The position numbers were made by a program, and so were the translations under genes. The notes under the pieces were generated by a model. The model did no database searches and was not told the DNA's origin. It was given only the letters and a program-made list of their open reading frames with translations. 64,000 bases of DNA from Rhodoplanes sp046000175 (GTDB taxonomy: Bacteria; Pseudomonadota; Alphaproteobacteria; Rhizobiales; Xanthobacteraceae). Where the stretch lies: contig NZ_JBEOMB010000038.1 in assembly GCF_046000175.1 (NCBI RefSeq), positions 42,938 through 106,937 of the forward strand. Reading direction: 5' to 3'. Below are positions 1-6,843 of this stretch, piece after piece; positions within the stretch are counted from its first letter, which is position 1; every line of letters begins with the position of its first letter.

Positions 1-222
1 GACTACTTCGACAAGGAATTTCTGAGGCGCTGGTTCGTCGACCACTGCGATCCTTACAAGGACGCCGTGATCCCCGAGGCGCCGGCCGCGCTCGTCGCCG
101 AGCTGTCGGCTCGTTATCAGCAGATTTTTTACCGGCTAACCGGCCAGACTCTGACGCCGCGCGAAAACGGGCGCACGCTCGCGGAGCGCATCGCCGACAA
201 TCTGGCGAGCTATCGGATCTGA
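1..222 (+). CDS. purC: SAICAR synthase, C-terminal end (partial)
   Basis: The window opens inside a reading frame that stays open to a TGA at 220-222 and encodes 73 residues. The segment starts DYFDKEFLRRWF and continues with a VIPEAPAALVAELSARY stretch and an F-Y-R-L-T-G motif. This matches the C-terminus of phosphoribosylaminoimidazole-succinocarboxamide synthase, where a D-K-(E/Q)-F-(L/V)-R-x-W element is followed by a long helix ending near a L-T-G. The enzyme joins aspartate to CAIR in purine synthesis in the cytoplasm. The ATP-binding core and the start lie outside the window, so the call rests on the tail alone. Confidence 0.72.
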   Translation, partial: DYFDKEFLRRWFVDHCDPYKDAVIPEAPAALVAELSARYQQIFYRLTGQTLTPRENGRTLAERIADNLASYRI

Positions 223-285
223 TCCGCGGGGGGGCAAGCGGCAGCCGCGCGCGAGCTGATACGGCATCGAATTGGTCGGCTCTCG

Positions 286-388
286 GTCATTCCGGGGCGC
301 AGCGAAGCTGCGAACCCGGAATCCAGCGGCAAGCTCTTTGTCCTCGACTGGATTCCGGGTTCGGCGCTGCGCGCCGCCCCGGAATGAC
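286..388. repeat. Palindromic intergenic repeat, family A, copy 1
   Basis: A segment of about 100 bp begins GTCATTCCGGGGCG and ends with the reverse complement CGCCCCGGAATGAC. Internally it carries GAACCCGGAATCCAG facing CTGGATTCCGGGTTC. The same architecture recurs at 29976-30078 and 45494-45595, always between genes. It could fold into a long RNA hairpin and may act as a bidirectional terminator after purC. No coding role is visible. Confidence 0.85.
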
Positions 389-437
389 ACCTAGAGACGA
401 GGCGATGCCGTAGGACGCGGGCCGCCCTTTACGCTTC

Positions 438-476
438 GTTAACCATGCCGGCTTAATTGTTTCTTTAGAAACAATT
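438..476 (+). promoter_or_regulatory. Candidate control region: CtrA-like half-site and perfect 10-bp inverted repeat
   Basis: A TTAACC element at 439-444 resembles a CtrA half-site; a second TTAA at 453-456 follows after 10 bp instead of the 7 bp of a full CtrA site. Immediately downstream lies a perfect inverted repeat, AATTGTTTCT (455-464) and AGAAACAATT (467-476), ending 14 bp before the start codon at 491. The dyad is AT-rich in a very GC-rich setting, which suggests an operator. No protein has been assigned to it. Confidence 0.4.
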
Positions 477-490
477 CTGCCGAGGCTCCC

Positions 491-1654
491 ATGTCGGCTG
501 TGACCGGTCTGACGAGCGCGCTGTCGAGCTACACGACGGGCTCCTACGGGCAGAAGGCCGGCACCGCGCCGACCCAATCCACCGCATCGAGCGGCACCGG
601 AACGACCGCCACGTCGAGCCAGTCCGGCGGCTCGGCCACCGTGCTGACGCTGTCGGACGAGGCCAAGGCGCTTCTGGCCGCCATGACGGCCGCCGGAACG
701 AGCGCCGCCGGCGGCTCTGCGCTCGCCCGTGCCCAGGCGGCGCGCGCCTGGCTCGATCAGCAATACAAGTCGCTCGGCATCGGCGCGGCCCTGGTCGACG
801 GGCAGGTGGCGGTCGACTTCACGGCGCAGGACCGGGCGACGCTCGCGGTCGTCGCGGCCGGCACCGGCGACCTGTTCACGGACGACGAGACGAAGGCTGC
901 CGCCTCGGTGCTGCAGGCGCGCTTCGAGGATGCGCTCGCCCCGCATGCGGTGATCGCCCGCCACACCGGCGACTATGCGAGCCTCTACGCCGCCGCCGCC
1001 GGCTATCTGGACGCCGCGAGCCCGGAGGAGCGCGCGACGACGGGCTGGGTGGCACGGCGCGAGGCGGTCACCGAGGGGCTGGCCGCGGCGCGTGCCGCCT
1101 TCGGCAAGGCGCCCGACACCGGCAACCAGAACGATCCCGTCCGCGCCATGCTGGACGCCCCCGCGCCCGGCACGACGTCGCCCGCCAAGACCGCGACGGC
1201 CGACACGCTCGCGGCCCGCGCCCGCGCCGCGCTCGACGCCCAGGCCGGCCGCGCCCGCGACGCCGGCACCGAGCTGGTGTTCGACGGCACGCGCACCGGC
1301 CGGATGGTCGACTTCGAGTCCTTCGACAACCGCACCCTCGCCGTGGTCGCCCAGAACGCCGGCGGCCAGTTCACGGTGTCCGAAGCGCGTGCCGCCCGCA
1401 AGGCGCTCGAGCAGCGCACGCGCACCACGCTCCTCTCCGCCTTCACCGGCTCGGGCGGCGATCCGGCGGCCCGCAGCGTCGCGCTGATCCGGCAGTATTC
1501 GTCGATGAGCGCCGAGGAGAAGGCGCTGCTCGGCTTCAGCGAAAGCTTCACCGACAACGTCCTGAAGAACTACCGGACCGTGAGCAGCATCCAGAGCATG
1601 GTCGACGCGATGGGCTCCTCGACCGGCTCGCTGCTCGCCGGCGGGAGCCTCTGA
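491..1654 (+). CDS. Hypothetical protein with internal duplication
   Basis: I do not recognise this 387-residue protein. The first 50 residues are rich in Ser, Thr, Gly and Ala with no signal peptide or membrane helix, followed by a helical VLTLSDEAKALLAA segment. Two related modules follow, at roughly residues 107-190 and 272-360. Each begins VDF, continues with D(R/N)xTLAVVA, G-x-x-FT, a helix ending in a Leu-x-x-R pattern, then a Y-rich helix and S-x-E-E-(R/K)-A. The composition and low-complexity start recall secreted or flagellum-associated alphaproteobacterial proteins, but that is a guess. It stands alone between two repeat-filled gaps, with an unusual dyad just upstream. Confidence 0.75.
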   Translation: MSAVTGLTSALSSYTTGSYGQKAGTAPTQSTASSGTGTTATSSQSGGSATVLTLSDEAKALLAAMTAAGTSAAGGSALARAQAARAWLDQQYKSLGIGAALVDGQVAVDFTAQDRATLAVVAAGTGDLFTDDETKAAASVLQARFEDALAPHAVIARHTGDYASLYAAAAGYLDAASPEERATTGWVARREAVTEGLAAARAAFGKAPDTGNQNDPVRAMLDAPAPGTTSPAKTATADTLAARARAALDAQAGRARDAGTELVFDGTRTGRMVDFESFDNRTLAVVAQNAGGQFTVSEARAARKALEQRTRTTLLSAFTGSGGDPAARSVALIRQYSSMSAEEKALLGFSESFTDNVLKNYRTVSSIQSMVDAMGSSTGSLLAGGSL

Positions 1655-2079
1655 TCGCCCTGAAGTCGCGCGAGCATCCAATCCGTTCCTCACCGTGAGG
1701 AGCACCATCGATGTCTGCGGGAGCAGACTTCGATGGTGCGTCTCGAAGGGCGGGGAGGGCCTCGCCATCGGGCCACATGGTTCGAGACGCGCTCGCGGCG
1801 CAACAGCGCGCCGGAGCGCTCCTCACCATGAGGGGGCCAGCGTGCGGGTCACCACGCGCGCCGAACAGACGTGCGACATGCACGCGCCACGTGTGCCGCG
1901 ACGGCTTGCGTGGCTTGCTTCGGGTGGCTAGAAGCTGCGGCAGCATCATGCCACCGCCGAGGGCCCCCGCCTCATGCCGTGACTGACCTTCGCGCCACTG
2001 ACCTTCGCGCGTTCGCATCGTGGATGCCGCTTCGCGCGTCCGCACACCCCCGACCTCCCCTCGAGCGTCCCGTCCATCG
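1655..2079. other. Intergenic stretch with one repeat and no credible gene
   Basis: The 425 bp between the duplicated protein and the Cache gene contain the family E repeat (1688-1833), followed by about 245 bp in which open frames show no protein-like composition. The ATG at 2020 is in frame with the Cache gene, but the residues it would add (Arg/Pro-rich, no homology) suggest the later start at 2080. No clear sigma-70 boxes are visible. Confidence 0.6.
1688..1833. repeat. Repeat family E, copy 1
   Basis: The element is bounded by CCTCACCGTGAGG and CCTCACCATGAGG, each itself nearly palindromic. Inside are GCACCATCGA facing TCGATGGTGC and the phrase GGTTCGAGACGCGC. The copy at 36470-36576 shares both boundary boxes and the GCCACATGGTTCGAGACGC core. 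It is a short dispersed non-coding repeat of unknown function. Confidence 0.75.
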
Positions 2080-3102
2080 ATGTCATCCGAACTCTCAGCT
2101 TCGCCGGTCGCGGAGGCCGCCGCGCCGTCGCGCGCGCGGTCCTCGCGTGCCGTCCGCCTCGTCGCGCCCGCCGTCGCGCTCGTGATCACGATCGTGCTCG
2201 GCGGCATGGTGCTGCTTCAGCTGCGTGCCCAGGATGCCATCGCCGAGCGCGACCGCGACACCCGCATGCGCCTCGTCGCCGGCGCCGTCACGGGGGCCTT
2301 CGACAATGCCGGAAAATTCGCGCTGTCGCTCGCCGAGGCGTCGGCGCGCCGGCCGAACGTCGGCGAGGCCTTGGCGCGGCGCGACCGCGCCCGCCTGCAG
2401 GCGCTTTCGCAGGGGCCTTACGAGTATCTCAGCCGGCAGGCCGGCGTGCAGATCTACGGCTTCCACACGACCGATCTTCGTTATCTGCTCCGCATGCACC
2501 GGCTGGAGACGTTCGACGACGACATCTCCGGCTTCCGCCCGATGGTGGTCGCGGCGAACCGCGGTCGTCGCGCCCAGGCCGGCGTCGAGATCGGCATCGC
2601 CGGGCTGGGCGTGCGCGGCATCGCGATCGTCGAGCACGAGAAGTCCCTGGTCGGCACCATGGAGGTCGGGCTCGACCTGCGGCCGATCCTCGATCTGGTC
2701 AAGGCGTCGACCAATGCCGACGTCGCCGTGGTGATCGCGCCCGCCATGGTCGGCGTCGCGCTCGATCCCAAGCTGCCGCGGTTCGGCGATCTCGTCCTGG
2801 CGCTCTCCACCGACGACGACCGCTTCGCTGCGCTCCTGAAGAGCACCCGCATGCGGGCGCTGCGCGACGTCGAGGTGACGACCCGGGAGATCGAAGGGCG
2901 GCCGTTCAGCGTGGTGTCGCAGCCGCTGGTCGACTTCTCGGGCCGGCTGGTCGGCATGACGATCGCGCTGGAGGAGATCCCGAACGACCGCGGCCGGCTG
3001 CGCACCGAGCTCGTCGTCGCCGCGCTGTGCGGCGGCATTCTCGCCTGGATCGTCTTCGCCGTGCTGCTGCGCATCGCCCTCACGTCGCGGAGGCGGCCGT
3101 GA
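2080..3102 (+). CDS. Membrane-anchored double-Cache sensor protein without output domain
   Basis: This 340-residue protein has a short cytoplasmic N-terminus, a membrane helix at about 28-50, a periplasmic domain of about 260 residues and a second membrane helix at about 311-335 that ends only five residues before the stop. The periplasmic part matches the double-Cache type of ligand-sensing domain: the run LRMHRLETFDDDISGFRP, then VAANRG and a GVEIGIAGLGVRGIA block, are signatures of the dCache family that usually heads chemoreceptors or kinases. Here no HAMP, kinase, cyclase or MCP domain follows. The stop codon overlaps the start of the ion-channel gene (GTGA, 3099-3102), so the two are almost certainly translated together. 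I infer that it binds a small ligand and works with the channel. The ATG at 2080 is preferred over one at 2020. Confidence 0.8.
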   Translation: MSSELSASPVAEAAAPSRARSSRAVRLVAPAVALVITIVLGGMVLLQLRAQDAIAERDRDTRMRLVAGAVTGAFDNAGKFALSLAEASARRPNVGEALARRDRARLQALSQGPYEYLSRQAGVQIYGFHTTDLRYLLRMHRLETFDDDISGFRPMVVAANRGRRAQAGVEIGIAGLGVRGIAIVEHEKSLVGTMEVGLDLRPILDLVKASTNADVAVVIAPAMVGVALDPKLPRFGDLVLALSTDDDRFAALLKSTRMRALRDVEVTTREIEGRPFSVVSQPLVDFSGRLVGMTIALEEIPNDRGRLRTELVVAALCGGILAWIVFAVLLRIALTSRRRP

Positions 3103-4199
3103 GGCGGCGCCTTTTCGCGCCGGCGCGTGCCGTCGCGCCGGCGTTCGCGCTGCTCGCGCTCCTGTCGGCGGTGCTGATCACGCCCGGCGGCGCGGCGGCC
3201 GCGGAGGATCGCACGGCGCTGCCGGCCGGCGTCGAGCTGCCGGTGCGGGTGCGGGTCGCGCTGCGCGTCCTCAACGTGCTCGAGGTGAAGGAGACGGCCG
3301 GGGAAGGGCGCTTCTTCGTCGAGATCACCCAGCGCTGGACCGATCCGCGGCTCGCCTTCGACGCGATCGCGGTCGGCTCGGGGCGGATCGACCGGATCGC
3401 CGGCGAGGCCGACGCCTTTCTGGCCTCGATCTGGACGCCCGGACTCGTCGTCGACAACCAGATCGGCGGGCGCGACTCGCGCACCGTCGCGGTCGCGACT
3501 TCAGCGGCCGGCGAAGTCGTGCTGATCGAGCGGTTCGAGGCCGACTTCCGGTTCCGCATGAACATGGACGCCTTCCCGTTCGATCGCCAGAATCTCGCTT
3601 TGTCGCTCTCGCTGCCGCGCTACGCCAAGCAGGAGGCGATCCTGATCACGACCGAGACGGACCGCCTGCTGTCGGGGGTCGAGGAGTCCTCGCTGGTGGT
3701 GTGGCGACCGGGGCGGCTTCGCTTCGCCAACGAGGAGACGATGGGCTGGAACGCCCGCAGCTACTCGCGGCTCGCCGCCACCGTGGAGCTGGTCCGCCAG
3801 TCCGACCGCTACATCCTGCGCATCTTCGTGCCCCTGTTCGCGGTGCTCTCGGTGTCGCTGTTCGTCCTCTGGTCGCCGGCGCTGCGCGAGCAGGAGAAGG
3901 ACAAGGGCACGATGATCTTCTCCTCGCTGCTCGGCCTCGCGGCGCTGAGCTTCACGTTCGAGTCGAGCTTTCCGGGGGCGATCTCGCTCAACACGCCGGT
4001 CGCCCAGATGATCTCGCTCGGCTATCTCTATCTGGTGCTGGTGCTGATGATCGAGGTCGGGCTCACCGCCGCCTGCGCCGACCCGACCCGCCGCTTCCAC
4101 GCCGCCTGCCTGGAGCTGCGCTGGCAAATCCGCTGGGCCCTGCCGGTGATGATGCTGATCGTCTGCGTCGGCATCGCGGTACGGGCGCTGCCGGGCTGA
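3099..4199 (+). CDS. Prokaryotic pentameric ligand-gated ion channel (pLGIC, Cys-loop/Pro-loop family)
   Basis: The 366-residue product starts at a GTG overlapping the previous stop. Residues 1-35 form a signal peptide ending GGAAAAED. The extracellular beta-sandwich (about 36-235) has the family landmarks W-T-P-G-L-V-V-D-N, an F-x-F-R-M-N-M-D stretch and the Pro-loop FPFDRQN near 158-164; the flanking cysteines of animal receptors are absent, as in GLIC and ELIC. Four membrane helices follow: M1 about 238-260 (after R-Y-I-L-R), M2 269-291 (KGTMIFSSLLGLAALSFTFE), M3 297-325 and M4 346-366. Pentameric channels of this family open on ligand or proton binding. The coupled upstream gene encodes a double-Cache sensor, suggesting a two-protein receptor. 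The M2-M3 region carries an E before the loop, compatible with a cation channel, but selectivity cannot be read safely. Confidence 0.88.
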   Translation: MRRRLFAPARAVAPAFALLALLSAVLITPGGAAAAEDRTALPAGVELPVRVRVALRVLNVLEVKETAGEGRFFVEITQRWTDPRLAFDAIAVGSGRIDRIAGEADAFLASIWTPGLVVDNQIGGRDSRTVAVATSAAGEVVLIERFEADFRFRMNMDAFPFDRQNLALSLSLPRYAKQEAILITTETDRLLSGVEESSLVVWRPGRLRFANEETMGWNARSYSRLAATVELVRQSDRYILRIFVPLFAVLSVSLFVLWSPALREQEKDKGTMIFSSLLGLAALSFTFESSFPGAISLNTPVAQMISLGYLYLVLVLMIEVGLTAACADPTRRFHAACLELRWQIRWALPVMMLIVCVGIAVRALPG

Positions 4200-4245
4200 C
4201 ATCGGCGCCGCGGGCGCGGCGGCCGAGGCGGAGCGTCGCAAGAAT

Positions 4246-4259
4246 ACCGTCCGGACGGT
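4246..4259. promoter_or_regulatory. Perfect 14-bp palindrome
   Basis: ACCGTCCGGACGGT is an exact palindrome 47 bp after the channel stop and 58 bp before the microprotein start. It has no following T-run, so it looks more like a protein-binding site for the microprotein promoter than an intrinsic terminator. Function unknown. Confidence 0.35.
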
Positions 4260-4317
4260 CGGAACGGGGACGGGCGGTCGCGGTTGACCGGGTGAAACCA
4301 AACCCCGGAGGCCTGAT

Positions 4318-4392
4318 ATGCCGATTCTGTTGTGGTGGCTGGGCGTGCCGCTCAGCCTCGTCCTGGTGCTGTGGCTGGTGGGCGTGATCTGA
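4318..4392 (+). CDS. 24-residue hydrophobic single-pass microprotein
   Basis: A short frame encodes MPILLWWLGVPLSLVLVLWL followed by VGVI and a TGA. It is preceded by a strong ribosome-binding site (CCCCGGAGG at 4304-4312, five bases before the ATG). The product is one continuous transmembrane segment with no charged residue. Similar tiny proteins with a leading MPILLW or MTILLW occur in Rhizobiales genomes as unnamed membrane proteins, from memory. Tiny hydrophobic peptides of this kind often bind larger membrane proteins, but no partner is indicated; the channel gene lies 118 bp upstream. Confidence 0.6.
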   Translation: MPILLWWLGVPLSLVLVLWLVGVI

Positions 4393-4431
4393 TCGGGCCG
4401 TTCGTTCGGTCGGAGCTCACGCGCAGCCGTA

Positions 4432-4518
4432 GCCCGCATGGAGCGAAGCGGAATGCGGGAGGGCTTCGGCCGGCTGGCGGGCCGGCTCGTGGTCCCGCAT
4501 TCCGCGGTGCTCCATGGG
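4432..4518. repeat. Palindromic intergenic repeat, family G
   Basis: CCCGCATGGAGCGAAGCGG and AATGCGGGA on the left face TCCCGCATTCCGCGGTGCTCCATG on the right, giving nested inverted repeats. The CCCGCATGGAGCGAAGCGGAATGCGGG phrase is a widespread short repeat in proteobacterial genomes, from memory. It fills most of the gap before ygiQ and could form a hairpin in RNA from either side. Confidence 0.7.
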
Positions 4519-4616
4519 GGCCACGCGCGTGCGGCGCGCGGCTGCCGCGACACAATCGCGTCAAGCGGCGGCCGGCCGGTTGAACTCGGCGGCCCGGGCC
4601 GTTAAGCCTCGGCCTC

Positions 4617-6713
4617 ATGAACACCCCCGTTTCAGCCGAACCGATCCAGAGAGCGAACATCGAGGGCGCCGCGATCCCGAGGGCGCAACCGCTGCTCTCG
4701 GCGAAGCCGCTGTTCTCCTGGCCGCGCCATCGGACAGAGCGCCGGCCGGCGCCGTTCCTGCCGATGAGCCGGGCCGAGATGGACCGGCTCGGCTGGGACG
4801 CGTGCGACATCGTGCTGGTGACGGGCGACGCCTATGTCGACCATCCCAGCTTCGGGATGGCGATCATCGGGCGCCTGCTCGAGGCGCAGGGGTTTCGGGT
4901 CGGCATCATCGCGCAGCCGGACTGGCAGTCGGCCGAGCCGTTCAAGGCGCTGGGCAGGCCGCGCGTGTTCTTCGGCGTCACCGGCGGCAACATGGACTCG
5001 ATGGTCAATCGCTACACGGCGGACCGTCGGCTGCGCCACGATGACGCCTACACGCCGGGCGGCGAGGGTGGCAAGCGCCCGGACCGCTGCACGCTCGTCT
5101 ATGCGCAGCGCTGCCGCGAGGCCTTCAAGGACGTGCCGATCATTCTCGGCGGCATCGAGGCGTCGCTGCGCCGCATCGCGCATTACGACTACTGGTCCGA
5201 CAAGGTGCGCCGCTCGGTGCTGGCCGACGCCAAGGCCGATCTGCTGCTCTACGGCAATGCCGAGCGCGCCGTCGTCGAAGTCGCTCATCGCATCGCTGCG
5301 GGCGAGGCGCCGCGCGAGCTCGACGACATCCGCGGCGTCGCGCTGTTCCGCCGCGTGCCCGAGACCACCACCGAACTTCACGCCGACGATCTCGACGCCG
5401 CCGACGAGGGCGCCCGCCAGGTGCGCGGCGACGTCGTGATCAGGTTGCCGAGCTGCGAGCAGGTCGAGCAGGACAAGGAGGCTTACGCGCGGGCGTCGCG
5501 GGTGCTGCACCGGGAGAGCAATCCCGGCAATGCGCGCCCGCTCGTCCAGCGCCACGGCGACCGCGATCTGTGGCTCAACCCGCCGCCGATCCCGCTGACG
5601 ACCGAGGAGATGGACGCCGTCTACGGCCTGCCCTATGCGCGGGCGCCGCATCCCTCCTACGGCGACGCCAAAATCCCGGCCTGGGATATGATAAAATTCT
5701 CGGTGACGATCATGCGCGGCTGCTTCGGTGGCTGCACGTTCTGCTCGATCACCGAGCACGAAGGGCGCGTGATCCAGAGCCGCTCGGAGGGCTCGATCTT
5801 GCAGGAGATCGAGCGCATCCGCGACCGGACGCCGGGCTTCACCGGCGTGATCTCCGACATCGGCGGGCCGACCGCCAACATGTACCGCATGGCCTGCAAG
5901 GATCCGGCGATCGAGGCGTCGTGCCGCAAGCCGTCCTGCGTGTTCCCCGACATCTGCCCGAACCTGAACACGTCGCACGACGAGCTGATCAGGCTCTATC
6001 GCAAGGTGCGCGAGGTGAAGGGCGTCAAGAAGGTGATGGTCGCCTCGGGGGTGCGCTACGACCTCGCGGTGACGAGCCCCGACTACATCCAGGAGCTCGT
6101 GAGCCATCACGTCGGCGGCTATCTCAAGATCGCGCCCGAGCACACCGAGCGCGGCCCGCTCGACAAGATGATGAAGCCGGGCATCGGCGCCTACGACCGC
6201 TTCAAGGAGATGTTCGACGCGGCCGCGAAAAAGGCCGGCAAGCAGTACTTCCTGATCCCGTATTTCATCGCGGCGCATCCGGGCACGACCGACGAGGACA
6301 TGATGAACCTCGCGCTCTGGCTCAAGAAGAATCGCTATCGCGCCGACCAGGTGCAGACCTTCCTGCCGTCGCCGATGGCGACCGCGACCGCCATGTACCA
6401 CTCGGGCGTCAACCCGCTGCGCGGCGTGCGGCGCGGCGCGTCGGAAAAGGTCGCGGCGATCACCGGGCTGCGCCAGCGGCGCCTGCACAAGGCATTCCTG
6501 CGCTATCACGACCCCGACAACTGGCCGCTTCTGCGCGAGGCGCTGAAGGAGATGGGGCGCAGCGACCTGATCGGGTCGCGGCCGGACCAGCTCGTCCCGG
6601 CTCACCAGCCCCCCGGCACTGGCAAGGCGGCCGGCACCCGCCGCCCGATCCGCCCCGGCAGCGCGGGCGGCAAGACGCAACGCTTCACGACAAAGGGCGT
6701 GCGGCTGCGGTGA
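4617..6713 (+). CDS. ygiQ: YgiQ-type radical SAM protein
   Basis: The 698-residue product belongs to the YgiQ (UPF0313) family. Residues about 40-120 hold the N-terminal domain (FLPMSRAEMDRLGWDACDIV, then VDHPSFGMAIIGRLLEAQGF). The radical SAM cluster motif CFGGCTFC supplies Cys369, Cys373 and Cys376 for a [4Fe-4S] cluster, preceded by SVTIMRG. Downstream are SDIGGPTANMYRM and a K-I-A-P-E-H-T-E stretch typical of the family. The C-terminal 50 residues are basic, Gly/Arg-rich and probably disordered. The exact reaction is not established for the family. It stands alone between two intergenic gaps; no partner gene is suggested. Confidence 0.92.
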   Translation: MNTPVSAEPIQRANIEGAAIPRAQPLLSAKPLFSWPRHRTERRPAPFLPMSRAEMDRLGWDACDIVLVTGDAYVDHPSFGMAIIGRLLEAQGFRVGIIAQPDWQSAEPFKALGRPRVFFGVTGGNMDSMVNRYTADRRLRHDDAYTPGGEGGKRPDRCTLVYAQRCREAFKDVPIILGGIEASLRRIAHYDYWSDKVRRSVLADAKADLLLYGNAERAVVEVAHRIAAGEAPRELDDIRGVALFRRVPETTTELHADDLDAADEGARQVRGDVVIRLPSCEQVEQDKEAYARASRVLHRESNPGNARPLVQRHGDRDLWLNPPPIPLTTEEMDAVYGLPYARAPHPSYGDAKIPAWDMIKFSVTIMRGCFGGCTFCSITEHEGRVIQSRSEGSILQEIERIRDRTPGFTGVISDIGGPTANMYRMACKDPAIEASCRKPSCVFPDICPNLNTSHDELIRLYRKVREVKGVKKVMVASGVRYDLAVTSPDYIQELVSHHVGGYLKIAPEHTERGPLDKMMKPGIGAYDRFKEMFDAAAKKAGKQYFLIPYFIAAHPGTTDEDMMNLALWLKKNRYRADQVQTFLPSPMATATAMYHSGVNPLRGVRRGASEKVAAITGLRQRRLHKAFLRYHDPDNWPLLREALKEMGRSDLIGSRPDQLVPAHQPPGTGKAAGTRRPIRPGSAGGKTQRFTTKGVRLR

Positions 6714-6843
6714 AGGCGGCCGCGCTGCGGTAATCAGCGGAGGATGACGGTTCGGGCCCGCCCGGCCGAAGAATCCGCCATCGTTCAGCCATAGGTTTCA
6801 CAGTATTCTGCCGCCGCGCGCTCATGGAAACAGGGGGAATTCC

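Noticed and set aside
287..1768. Long open frame of 493 codons on the minus strand across the hypothetical gene
   Set aside because: It runs antisense to the well-started gene at 491, is Arg/Gly/Ala-rich with no motif, and includes a repeat; it is a high-G+C shadow.
1688..1833. CRISPR-like repeat region
   Set aside because: The repeats are inverted, few and not evenly spaced with unique spacers; they recur as a single dispersed family.
4632..6680. 682-codon minus-strand frame opposite ygiQ
   Set aside because: Antisense to a clear YgiQ radical SAM gene; composition is typical of the complementary strand of a high-G+C gene.
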